Positions 11,639-23,300 of a DNA stretch of 64,000 nucleotides are shown here, piece after piece. The first letter of the stretch is position 1, and every line of letters starts with the position of its first letter. Source of the DNA: Antedon mediterranea (lineage: Eukaryota > Echinodermata > Crinoidea > Comatulida > Antedonidae); NCBI RefSeq assembly GCF_964355755.1, contig NC_092671.1, forward strand, positions 16,713,501-16,777,500, given 5' to 3'. Both the position numbers and the translations under genes were made by a program. The notes beneath the pieces were generated by a model. That model was not told the origin of the DNA. It saw only the letters and a program-made list of their open reading frames with translations, and searched no databases.

Positions 11639-12803
11639 TTTTTAAACTTAAAGTCATGTTTTGTAATGTGTACATTGTGTATCAACATCAAAAGAAACCT
11701 ATTTTGCACAATTTTTAGTAAAATGAGTAACTGTAAATATAAAATTCCAACAAAAACAAATAATATATAAAATAAATAAAAAGAAATAGAATGTTGAAAT
11801 AACCAAATAAATATATAAATGATGTAAACAAATTCAATTCAATTACATTAATGTAAATCTGTTTACAATATCATACATTCAATGACAGGTAACATAGCAT
11901 GACAGTTGGTTTATCAATTTGGTTCTGGACATGTAATAAGATTTGTTAAGCTTACCATTGAGAAATACTAACTCATTTCTCCATGAGCTTACCAATATTC
12001 AGCAAAATGCTCAAGGCGCTTGTAACAGCTCATTACTTTATGTAACAAAGTATCTCAACAAATACAAACAAATATTATTTTTATGCGTATGAATATTATT
12101 AGACCAATAGAGAGTAGGTTTACATTTGGCACATTTATATCTCACATTTTAAAATGATAATCTATTACATTACGAATATAGCTATATTTTCTTATATAAC
12201 TAAATTCATAAAACAAACTTATCTATATAATTCCATTAACACATATCATTTCATCGATAAATCAATGATAAACCTAGGTACATGCAAAAATATTTATTTT
12301 TCTTATTTCTATAAAAATATGTTTTATGAACACAAAAGTCAAAAATAAAAAGTTTAAATGTACCCTCTTATAACATTCAACAATCTACACGTCCCAGATT
12401 TACTCTTTACGCACAACCTACCCGTAATACATTTGAAGGGTTTGGCCTTAATAAATATACAAAATATATACTTTTTAAATGCCATATAAAATGTCCAATA
12501 CATAAGGATTACAGAATATTACTATTATATACAATAAGTCAAAATGGATAGGTCTATCAGATGCTTAATGGATGGTAGGGGTTTGAAAACATCTCCAATT
12601 TATATCAATTTTCACAGTTCTCGCATTATAGAAAATTCAGCGTTTCTAACAAGAAAGTGCATTAAAATGAGACTTATATCAAAGGTTAAGACTAAAGTCA
12701 GGTTGACCACCAATGAACTTTGATTCCAGATTTTATTTTACATTTATGTTACAATATCCAAGTTAAAAATAATACTGTTATTCATTTCTGTGGTGAACGC
12801 TAA

Positions 12804-12982
12804 AGCTTGGTTCCCACTAGAAAGTAACGCAAGGACGTAAACGCAACGCAAGCGTTTTAACCAATGACAAGCGAAGTTATAGACAGTTAGCAATCACAAG
12901 CGAATAAGCCATCGCTTGTGATTGGTCAATTCACTTGCGTTGCGTTACGTCCTTGTGTTGCGTCGCTAGTGGGAACCACGCT
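12804..12982. mobile_element. 179-bp MITE, family 1, copy 2
   Basis: Same family as 7893-8071, in the opposite orientation, and exactly the same length. TAA target duplications lie at 12801-12803 and 12983-12985. Each copy carries CCAAT and ATTGG pentamers inside the fold (for example TTAACCAATGACAAGCG and GTGATTGGTC), which are potential NF-Y sites. Confidence 0.85.
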
Positions 12983-14360
12983 TAAAGGCCAGCACACTAA
13001 AAAGCATTTTTCGCCTGTTTGTGCTCCAATAATTAAATGTCAAAATTGTATTAGTGTACACCAGTTTTGAGCTGCACTTAAAAGAAATAGATAACATTAT
13101 GTAGGCCAAACAAATAATAATGTGTCCCGGCTGTCTTTTAAAAGACTTTTCAATAGCACAATAAAAGACTACCATGGAGCATAACAAACATCTGCACATG
13201 CTCAAAACAAATCAGTGTTGTCAAAAGTTCCATGATCAAGCTAAATTCCAAAATTGGACAGGTTACAGTTACAGTAGTTATCACAACATAGATTGATTCT
13301 TTGCTGATCATCTTTATACTATTACTAGTTGAGCGGCTAAAAATATTTCCTAGAATAAATCAATAAAATAAAAACGAAATATTTTTTTACTGTATACAAC
13401 AATTATATTATGTCATGCATTACATTACAAGTTTTTTTTCTAAGATTAATACATTTTTTTTACATTTTTCTATATTATTATTAGAAAAATATTAATTTTA
13501 CAGTGCATAAAGATCAAGGGAATTTTAAGAATTTGAAGGTTAAAAGTGTTTTAATACAATCGCAAAACAACACAATGCTTTCTCGATACAACATATTTCA
13601 GATATTTTTCTATTTATATTCTCAACAAATATACATTTCTTAATATACTTTGATTGCAATGTAGTTCGTGCAGCCAATGTAAAAACAAACTGTAACTTTT
13701 ACTATTATTACTGTGGTTGGCTCATACCTCCATGGTTGGCTTAACTTTTAATAATATTGATATTATGAAGTACAGTATAATAAAACGATTATGTACATAT
13801 ACATAAAAATCTTATTAAAATATGAATTGAGAGAATAAACAGTATTTCACACTAAGTATATACATGATATACAGAATATATATAAAACAAAAACAAAGTC
13901 ATAAAAACCAGGGAAAAGCGAAATTTTACTCTTCTCTGAAAACACATTTAAAATGACAATATTAGTTAGTAGAATAACTCAAGTGATCAATTAATCTATC
14001 AATCAATCAATCAATCAATATATAGATTCCTTAATCAATCACACACACAATTATTTAAGGTTTCCTAATACCATAATTTAAAATTTGTGTACATATATCT
14101 AAATACAGTTGTTGGTGTTTCTTCAAATACATGATTTGCAATCAAACCAGGCCCTGTCAACAATATTCATTCAATATTTTTCTTGCCTGTCTGGTTAACT
14201 TTTATTTATTTCTTCACAAGTAATCCTCATTTACCAGGTTTAACAGATACCTAAGACATTTTTGGAATACTCAATAGGCTTAAATATTTTTTAATTAGTT
14301 TCTAATGCACTGAATATTCAGTACAATTACGTACTTCACAGTTGGGCAAAAGCTCCCTTA

Positions 14361-14528
14361 AGGCCAATTCACACAGGCAAACGGTAGCGGTAAACAAAGA
14401 ACAATATTTATTTCTTATGACCATTCACACGGACGAGTTGTTGAGCAGAAACCCACTCAGAATAGACAGATTCTATGTGGGCAAGCTCATGCTTTTCCAC
14501 TTTACTGCATGTCTGTGTAAATTGGCCT
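14361..14528. mobile_element. Small MITE, family 3, copy 1 (168 bp)
   Basis: The termini AGGCCAATT and AATTGGCCT are inverted repeats, followed inward by CACACAG and CTGTGTA. TTA flanks both ends (14358-14360 and 14529-14531). The related copy at 28441-28717 shares the internal TTATTTCTTATGACCAT. It lies downstream of the receptor stop codon, so it may be within the 3' UTR. Confidence 0.7.
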
Positions 14529-14570
14529 TTAAAGCAAAGCTATTTCGTAGTAGATACAATAATCAAAATA

Positions 14571-14576
14571 TTTATT
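14571..14576 (-). terminator. Candidate polyadenylation signal of the cytokine receptor
   Basis: This is the first AATAAA on the minus strand after the receptor stop codon (15926), implying a 3' UTR of about 1.35 kb. Further AATAAA hexamers follow at 14408 and 14201. There is no transcript evidence. Confidence 0.25.
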
Positions 14577-15925
14577 ACTTCCATGAATACAATTTGCTGA
14601 AAATACTATTGAGATACTAAAATAATACATATCTAAATGAACTAACAAAAAAAAATAAAGATAGTGACAATGTTCTTAGCTATTGACTTTGATAAGATTT
14701 GAACCAATGACATTCCACAGCTGCACATAAAACTAAATAAAACAATTAAGCACCTTTTATCAATTATAATTAAAATATAAATTACCAAAAGCTGAATGAT
14801 ATGAATGATATAAATTTGATATAACTGTTTCAATTATATTTAAAAGCATGACGTTATGGATAAGCATATGGAATAGAACACCGCCGGACAGCATTTATGA
14901 AGATGCATACATAGTCAGACAAAAATGAAATGAAAATGAAGTTATCTAATCTTGAATAGATGCAATTTACAATTTATCATATAAAACAGTAAGCTAATTC
15001 ATTAAATAAAATTAATGCATTTTCTATAAATAAATGAATTTTATATAAATTTCATGATTTTAATTAAAGCCAAATGACCACAAAAATGTCCACAAACTTT
15101 AGTTCTTAGATTAAATCTTTTTTTTTAAATGTTCTTAAGCTGTGATGTAACTGCATCATCACCTGAACTGCATCACAACTACAATTAGACATTGCAATTG
15201 AGAAATACAGGTTTTCATGTTGCAACACCGTCGTCAATTGTACCGGTCTTAAGCCCAATAGTTGTAGTAACACAACTTATATAGCCATAATAATGATTAC
15301 TTCATTTTATAACGCACCTGAGTAGGGTTCTGTCATTTGAATGGAGGATTGTGGTGCATATGGTATTCAATAACTCCATCGAACTCTTATGTCAACAAGA
15401 GTGCAATTTTGTTATATATTCAAATTCATTCTTGTTACAATGAGCAACCATTACCATGCGCATCAAATAGCAACAAGTAGCATGTGCCATTTTTTCTATT
15501 TAACTTTTTCTACTTCATGTCCAAAATTGGAGTGCTGCCTTTTCAATTGATTTATACCTTTTGCCTCTCATTTTAGCAGCGAATGTAGGTGTGTTATAAA
15601 CAAATAATGATTGTATTTATATTTGTGTAAAGGAACAAATAACATTTTCTATTTCCACCTCACAAAATTATTTGTACCATTGCACAAAAAACACTATTTA
15701 TATACTAGCCATATTCTTTGAACATCTTACATAATTGAATTGCTTAAACAAATGCTTTACTGTCCACTTTAATAAATTCAATATTGTCTTGTTTAAAATG
15801 TCAGTGAATACATTTTCATGTCATTTCATATCTGGAATTCTAGCAGCATGGCCACTTACTGAAGGTGGTATAGTTCTTACAGCAGAAATAAGGTTAGCAG
15901 CAATTGACATATCAGATATCTTTAA

Positions 15926-17350
15926 CTACAATACTGGGCTAACAACGTAATCTCCCTCCGACGACTTGATAGGATTTGAAATATTATTTGAATTTTGCGT
16001 TTCCATTAATGATTCTGTTTTTGGTAAATCTGAATCAAGTTCGCAAGATGGCGTAAATAAATCGTCTATAATAAGTGGTTCTATATCAATTTGTGTTTGC
16101 GGTCTTTGTACGACTGTATTGCCTGCTAACGTTGTCGGCAGACTGACCACCTTTCCATCTTCCACATTTAACTCTTGTGGCGTATCTACTGGAATGATCT
16201 CAATACCTAGGCTGTTGTTACTGTGATCACTATCAATACCAGAATCTGGCACTTCAAACACACCAGTTGTTCCTTTATCAGTTCTATCAACTGTGTCTGT
16301 TTGAGGTTTTTCTGGCAAGTAAGAATCTAATGACTTAGACGGATGACTTGCCGGAGGTGTTAACGGACAGTCTGGTATTCTTGAATAATTACACTTTGTG
16401 AAACCATCGCTTAGGTTGCCTTCTCTTATTTCTGTTGGTCTAACCGATAGCTGTGAATAAGGCATGCTGTTACACGTTTGAGGTGGAGATCCACCACATA
16501 TTGGTATAACAGTATATGGATCTATATTGTCATTTGGATCCTCTGTCTGCGTGTTTGGGCTACAAACATAATCACCTGATACATCAGGTTCGTTTCTGAG
16601 ATTGTTTGTCTTTGAAAAAGCTGGTTTGTTGTTGTTTTGTTGATTTAAAGGTGCAAGCAGCAAAACCTGCTGACTTTTGTTACAATGATCTGGCGATTCT
16701 GGGGCATCTCTTGGTATGCTCACTGAAACTGGACTAAGTGGAGAGGTTGAATGAGTATGGCCTAATACACCGTACTCATAACTGTCAGGAGAAGCTGGAT
16801 AATCTGATGTAGTGCTTGAGGTATCAACCGATGCTGACGTATTCAAACATGGAGGTACAAAATCTTTTCTACCCATGCATTGGTAGTCATTTGATATCGG
16901 TGAAGGATGTTCAACCGAATTACAACTTTCCTCTTGGCTTGTGTCGATGGCAATTAATCCATCCGTACCCATTGTATGATATTCTACGCTGCCATTGCTG
17001 CCGAAAGATCCATCTCTTTTAAGCAAAGCAACCTTAATAGGGTAATATTCATTGTCAACAGGTGGCTCAAACACTGCATCATCCTCTTCAAAATAATCCA
17101 CTCCGTTTTCTCGATGCTTTTCGCTCACGGATTGTTCCATCCCCTGACCTGAAGCGCACACAGCTGCTTTGGTAGTTTTATCTGGTATCTCTCCCATTAT
17201 TTCTGACTCGTCAAAACCCTGGTCAGATTCTATTCCACTGCTTGTTTTCGATACAGTTCTTTCCTGCATTTTGTTGGGGGGCGCTGTATAACGATCATTA
17301 AATGATTTTAACTGATCAAAATGTTCTTTTTCTGGTTTTAATGGTGCATC
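15926..17350 (-). CDS. Cytokine receptor, exon 17: cytoplasmic tail and stop
   Basis: Residues 911-1384 with the stop TAG at 15928-15926; the acceptor is ctccatag/GAT. It is a low-complexity, acidic, Ser/Thr/Pro-rich signalling tail with about 15 tyrosines. Visible motifs: two copies of GDYVxSP (Tyr 1171 and 1378), PYTVI (Tyr 1189) and PYSQL (Tyr 1208), plausible SH2 or SHP2/SOCS sites, EYGVL (Tyr 1103), and DSGIDS (1279-1284), an exact DSGxxS beta-TrCP degron. SSGIESD near residue 947 is a weaker look-alike. No canonical STAT3 YxxQ motif is present. The open frame at 15966-16226 on the opposite strand is a shadow. Confidence 0.92.
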   Translation of the reverse strand, partial: DAPLKPEKEHFDQLKSFNDRYTAPPNKMQERTVSKTSSGIESDQGFDESEIMGEIPDKTTKAAVCASGQGMEQSVSEKHRENGVDYFEEDDAVFEPPVDNEYYPIKVALLKRDGSFGSNGSVEYHTMGTDGLIAIDTSQEESCNSVEHPSPISNDYQCMGRKDFVPPCLNTSASVDTSSTTSDYPASPDSYEYGVLGHTHSTSPLSPVSVSIPRDAPESPDHCNKSQQVLLLAPLNQQNNNKPAFSKTNNLRNEPDVSGDYVCSPNTQTEDPNDNIDPYTVIPICGGSPPQTCNSMPYSQLSVRPTEIREGNLSDGFTKCNYSRIPDCPLTPPASHPSKSLDSYLPEKPQTDTVDRTDKGTTGVFEVPDSGIDSDHSNNSLGIEIIPVDTPQELNVEDGKVVSLPTTLAGNTVVQRPQTQIDIEPLIIDDLFTPSCELDSDLPKTESLMETQNSNNISNPIKSSEGDYVVSPVL

Positions 17351-20300
17351 CTATGGAGAAAATTATTAAAAACAATCAACATTGCTGCATTGATAAACTT
17401 TATATAATATATTGAAGCAAATTCCTGTCTGCAAATTTCTTTTTAATCTGTTCTGATGGTGACCTGTGATCAATTACTAGAGTAATGAATGTGATTACTA
17501 AGACAATTTTATTAGAAAAATTGAAAAGACCTTGGATTTGTTCTTTATATTATTTACTGTAGCAACAGTTTACCAGTACATCTGAATGTAATGTTTATTC
17601 TAATCATTTCTTATTCAGTCTATCACAGAAATGATTTCTTTGTTTTGTAAAATAAAAACTTACCCATGGTTTAATAATGAAGTCTTCAATAAATCGAGGT
17701 TCAGGGAACGGTTTAAAAAGTTCAATCTTCTTGACTTTAATGATGTAAAAACAGGCAACAGCCATCATGACAACGAGACTAGGGATTAACACCGCCATTA
17801 TAATCACAGGAACTGTTCAAAATAAAACAAATAAGACGCTTCAATATACAAATATATTCAAAATAATTTCAAATATATAACATGGTGTTTTATATTAAGC
17901 GGACTGAGGCCTTCAAGCTTGGTTCTCACTAAGCGAGTTAACCAATTACAAGCGACAGTTTAAATAATCATCTAATTATGTATGTTACGTTTACATCCTT
18001 GCATTGCATCCTAGTAGGACGCCAACTTTAGCATAAATAATGTGCATGAATTATTATAATATATTATAAGTGGACACTAAATGCAATGTTAAAAAAGATA
18101 TAAATAGCCCTATACGCATTACCTTAAAAACCAATTTTTCAATTGTTTGATTTAACTAAATATATTTGTTTTATCAATCGAAACCATGACTAATTTGTTC
18201 TCTATCCACACAATTATATTTTAGTTTTGTACTAAAGTTATCCAATTTTGGAAAAGAAACTAAATTGTAATAATATAGAAATACAAATACAGTTTTTTTT
18301 TAAAACAATTTTATTCAACTTTGTTTATCGAGGATGACTCAAAACAATGTAAGGTGATTATCAAAATGCACACACATAAAAACAATAATATATGACACAA
18401 ACGCAATCAACACGATTGTACAAACATTATAAAAAAATGGAACAAAATGTTGTTTGAAATGTTGAAATGCTTAAAAAGTATCAATTGAGAAAAGTTTAAA
18501 AGGTCTATATACAGTCAGTTATGCATCAACAATGCTTTTACTACAACGATTCAATTGAAAGTAAAGTAATAAGCACAAAAATATAGTATTTAAAACTACA
18601 ATGTTTTGTTTGCTCCTATTATGCTATGGTATTGTAGTTCAAAGTCAACCACAATTTTATTTTATGATTATTTTCTATTTTCCCCACAATCTTTACCTGG
18701 AAACTTTCTGCACATTTCAAATCTCTTTTGAAAAGTGTCACCCAACAAGATTTTCGACCCATTTGTCGTCACAGCTCTGATGACGTATGTAAAGAAGGAC
18801 GCCCCCTCTGCGCAATCAACCTGAATTGTTGTTCTCAATCCTCTCACTGTTCTGTTCTTCCATTTTGAATCCGTTATATTTTCTGGTCGATAACTAACAA
18901 TATAGTGGCTGATGACACCGTTAGGATGAACTGGTTCAAGCCAAGTCAGCTCAACTTTATCAGTGGCAATAAGGTTAACGTTAAATAAATAAACTGGCTC
19001 CGGAACTAAAATACAAAATAATTTAGATCAGTTTAAAAAAATGAATAACATTTTAAAAATGTGGTATTTATCAGTTTTGGTCTGTCTGTCATTAAAATTT
19101 AAATAAAAAACTTGTGTGAAAATTAGTAATCATTATTTAATTGATATAAATACTAATAGCATACTGGTTCACCGTGGATATGTTCAAAAATTGATATTTT
19201 GACAAATACTCTTAAGCTCTGTCTAGACAATCAAACTTTATACGACAACAAAATGTGATGTGCCCATATATGGACACGATGACATCATCTCACTACCATA
19301 TTTGGGTACATCACATGTTTTTGTCACATGAAGTTTGATAGTGTAAATAGAGCTTAAGGAAATACATGTACGGTACTCAATTTACTGATGGGTATGGAAG
19401 GTACAACGTTCTAGGTTTACAGTAAAAATATAATTGAAAGAGTACACACACTGGTAAACAAAAAGTGTGTAAACTGTAATTTAAGTTTGAAAGCCTTTGA
19501 GATGTTGTTACTTGGAAGCATAACAAAATAGTATTTATTATTAGTAGGAGTTCCTATAAAAGTGTTCAGCTATAGCTGTCTATATTATGACAAAGACCAT
19601 AAAGGTCTTTCTACACCCTCAAACGAGTATGACAAAAAAAATTGGAGTGATATGTCATCATTGCATCCATATATGGGCATATCACATGAAGTTTGATAGT
19701 GTAGACAGAGCTTAAGCAATTAAATTAGACTTAATGAAGTTATTACTTACCTCCAACCAAGGTAGTGATGTGCACCGGGTCTGAAAAGTCACTGCAATGA
19801 TGATCATTACAGGCACTCACTGCGAAGGCATATTTCAAATTGCCAAAGATGTTTTCGGTGATTACTACACTAGTACCATCAACTTCCTTAGACAGCATCT
19901 CTGTTGCCGATGAGTTGTAACTGATGATGTATCTAGTGATGTTGCCATTGGGTTTATCCGGGGCTTCCCAGTGCAATTCTACGGAAAAGGCATCAACTTC
20001 ACCTTCTACAGGGGGATCGGGTTTCTCTGGAACTGAAGGATGAAATTAAATACATGGATTAGCTCCGTGAAGTGAGACTCTTCAAATTACTCCATAAGTT
20101 ACTAACAAATAAACTGTAGTATAGATTTAGTGCACAACTTACCGCCTTCATCTGTCCTTGCTGACATCCTGTGGCTGAGAATTCCCTCTCCAGCAATGTT
20201 GCTAGCTGACATCCACAGCAGATATTCTGAGTATGTGTTAAGGTCAGTTAATATATAAATGTAATATGATTCTGGAGATTCATGCTCGTCTATGTCTGTA

Positions 20301-23300
20301 AAATTTAAGTATCTTGGTTCTGAAAGATAAAATTATTACTTCGTTTAGGATTAAGAGTTAATATATTTTGACTAGTGACTGTTTTCCTGGTAGGCCTAGA
20401 ACATGACCAGCACACTGGGAAACAGGCTTTCACTTCTTTGAATTGTGTGAAAGTTCTTTACATACACCTGTACAATGTATGTACAACAGTACGCCCCATC
20501 CTATGGCAATGCACTAACGTATCTTTTCTAAAGTTTTACAAAAAAGTGTGATGTGCCCAAATATACTAGTAATATGACATCATCGTGTCTATATGGGAAC
20601 ATTACATTTTTTGGTCACATGAAGTTTGATAGTGTAGACAGAGCTTTAGGATGCAAGCAATTTGCACATACTGGTCAGATATCTTTTACCATTACTCTAT
20701 ACAGCTCACTTATAGAAAGTAAACAACAAACTTGGTTAATTTCATTTTAAGCACCTTATTACCAATTAGATAATTACTTTTATGTTTTACTTAAACAACA
20801 GGAGGCTTAGATAATACTGTACTAATGTGGCAGAACCCAGAACACCAGGAGTGGTAAACCTGAATCATTTAAGCCTTAATAAGGAGCTTTTGATTTGTGA
20901 CGACCGAGAACCGACAACCAACCTAGGTCAAACGATGTGTCATCGGTCGTCGTCTAGACATAGAATCAAACCAATTTTGGGGATTGAGGAAACAGATCCC
21001 AATATTCCCGAATGGACCCATGATGAACTAACATGACATAGAGTATCACGGTGTGACATCACAACGATACAGGGCACTGCATGGTTGCTAGCCAACCAAA
21101 AAATGCATTCAGCCCTACTATGTTGATAAACAGTAAAGATCTGTATTTCTATCAAATTATGTATCTTAGCTTGATTTTTTTTAACTTAAACTGTAGACCT
21201 AGTTGAAGAATAAATTGATTGTTAAAAACAAATATTTAGTGATCTTTTGAAATTTTAGTTTTTTTTTATTAAAAATGATTATGTTTTAAAATGACTACTT
21301 GAATAAGCCTATTCCAAACCATTGGTGACCTTGGAGTCACTCAGGCAGGCTGAACGCATTTTTGGTTGCGCTAGCAACCACGCAGCGCCACTTATCATCG
21401 TGACGTCAGCACCGTGATACTCTATAGTTTGGTTGCCGGTCGTCGCAAAGATAAATATTTAATAAACACACTTACCATCGCATTCAAGTTCATCAGATGC
21501 ATTATGGAAACTAAATTCTGCTATATTTTTCTCACAGAAATATATGTTATAAGTTAATATTTTTCCTCGGCTGTGAAACGTGTATGGTGGTCTCCAGGTC
21601 AGTAGCAACTTTGTCGGTTTGTCGTTCATTGTAACCAGTTTAATGTCTCTTGGAAATGAAGATGGCTCTAAAAGAAAATTTGTAAAAGTTATTAGTTTTA
21701 CAATTGCAATGACACCAAAGAACTCTGTCTACACTATCAAACCTTATGTGACAAAAAAATGTGATGTGCCCATATATAGAAATGATAATGTCATATCACT
21801 ACCATATTTGCTCACATCACACTAGTATGATAGTGTACACAGAGCATAAGACAAGGCTCAGTTCTTTAAATAGAATAGTGCTTCTCATGATTTTAAAATA
21901 TAAAACAAAGAAGTAGCCATACTAACCTGCTTCCCGTGTCCTGACCTGAGAACTCTCTGACCATGCACCTAGGCCAGCTGAGTTGTTGGCTTGAACTCTG
22001 AACTCATAGAAGGTGTAAGGGTCCAAATCATCAACTAAAAAACTATATTCACTCCCGTCAACTGCCTCTGTAATCCTATAAGTATTGAAAAACAATGAGT
22101 TTAACAAGGCTGCAACTGTGAAACAGTATTATTAAAACACCAATAATATTATTATATACTATTCTTGATATTTATTACCATTCTTCATTTTGTGTTGTCT
22201 TTTTTCTGTCCACCATGTAATAAAAAATTCTACCATGTGCTTCTACTGGTGCCGACCATTGCACAAAAACTGAACTTTTTGAAAGAGCTGTAGTTTCAAT
22301 GTTGACAGGCTTCCCTGGAACTATGAAATAAATAAAATGGTAACAAATAAACCAAGTGGATGGGTCAAATGGTCACAAATATACATTTACATAGTACAAA
22401 GAGTTGTGTGTTTTCCCTCTAACAAGTAGTAGTACTGTCCACAACTAAAACGCACCAAAGTCGGACAGCAATGTATTTCCTACCAAGGAACACATATTTG
22501 GAACAATTTAACAGACTATTTAAAACAATCCCCCACTTTAAGTTTGTTTAAACAGAGATTAAAGCAATATTATAACAATAGAAATATTTAAGTTAAGTAA
22601 ATCACATTATGTTATTTTGGTTTGTTCTTTTTGTTTGTACTAATTGTTTGATCTTTTTGTTAGGGTTACATGCTTAAAGCACTTGTGCTTATTTTGTATC
22701 CCATTCCATTATCTTATTATTTGTATTGTATTTGTATATGTTTTTATTTTGATTATGGAATAAAAATGTCGATGAATTGAATTGAAGTTAACTACTTTTC
22801 ATTCCCTACAACTTTTTTGTTTCTTTATTTCCAATAAGATAATAATAAGGGGCTTATATAGCGCATTATGCAAAAGCCTCAATGTGTTTAACTGTAGAAA
22901 TAAAAAGCTGAAAACTAATAGAAATACAAGTTAAAAGGGTGAGTGAAAATAGGTGATTGAAGTAACCTGACGGATTGAGATTTGTAAACTGTTCCAAAGG
23001 GCGACAGACACCCAAGAAAAGGAACAAAAACCGAGTAGATCTAAACCATGAACTATGAATACTGTAAATGTATCTTTGGTAGAGTTAACTCTTAAATAGA
23101 GAAATCCAACTTTTTGTATGTAAAAATATGTAAGGTACTCCAAGAACTAGACACCCTGTTAACGTGTGGTTTTGAAAGAAACATTACTTACTACTTGTTC
23201 TATCAAATATATCTAATGGGAAGTTTGGCTGTCCCTCACCAGCACTGTTGAAAGCCACCACATACACCCTGAATGTGTCAAACTGATCAACTACAAAAAT

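Larger units (their letters stand above)
9326..15925. other. Intergenic region between convergent Wnt3 and cytokine-receptor genes
   Basis: It holds the 3' untranslated regions of both genes (exact ends unknown), a perfect-stem hairpin at 10059-10092, a 48-bp minisatellite (11301-11638), a family-1 MITE (12804-12982) and a family-3 MITE (14361-14528). The rest is AT-rich with no coding signal. A poorly conserved pair of segments containing TCTGATTGGTCAGTAGTT occurs near 10560 and 10790. Confidence 0.6.

Noticed and set aside
11251-11709. 152- and 94-residue minus-strand open frames with repeats of SPHAIICTIPHITFHH type
   Set aside because: Translation of the 48-bp minisatellite; two overlapping frames are both open, as expected for an artefact.
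12966-13205. 79-residue minus-strand open frame
   Set aside because: Its end overlaps the family-1 MITE and it has no recognisable domain or splice support.
15966-16226. 86-residue + strand open frame
   Set aside because: Antisense shadow of the receptor tail exon, which has clear splice and motif support.
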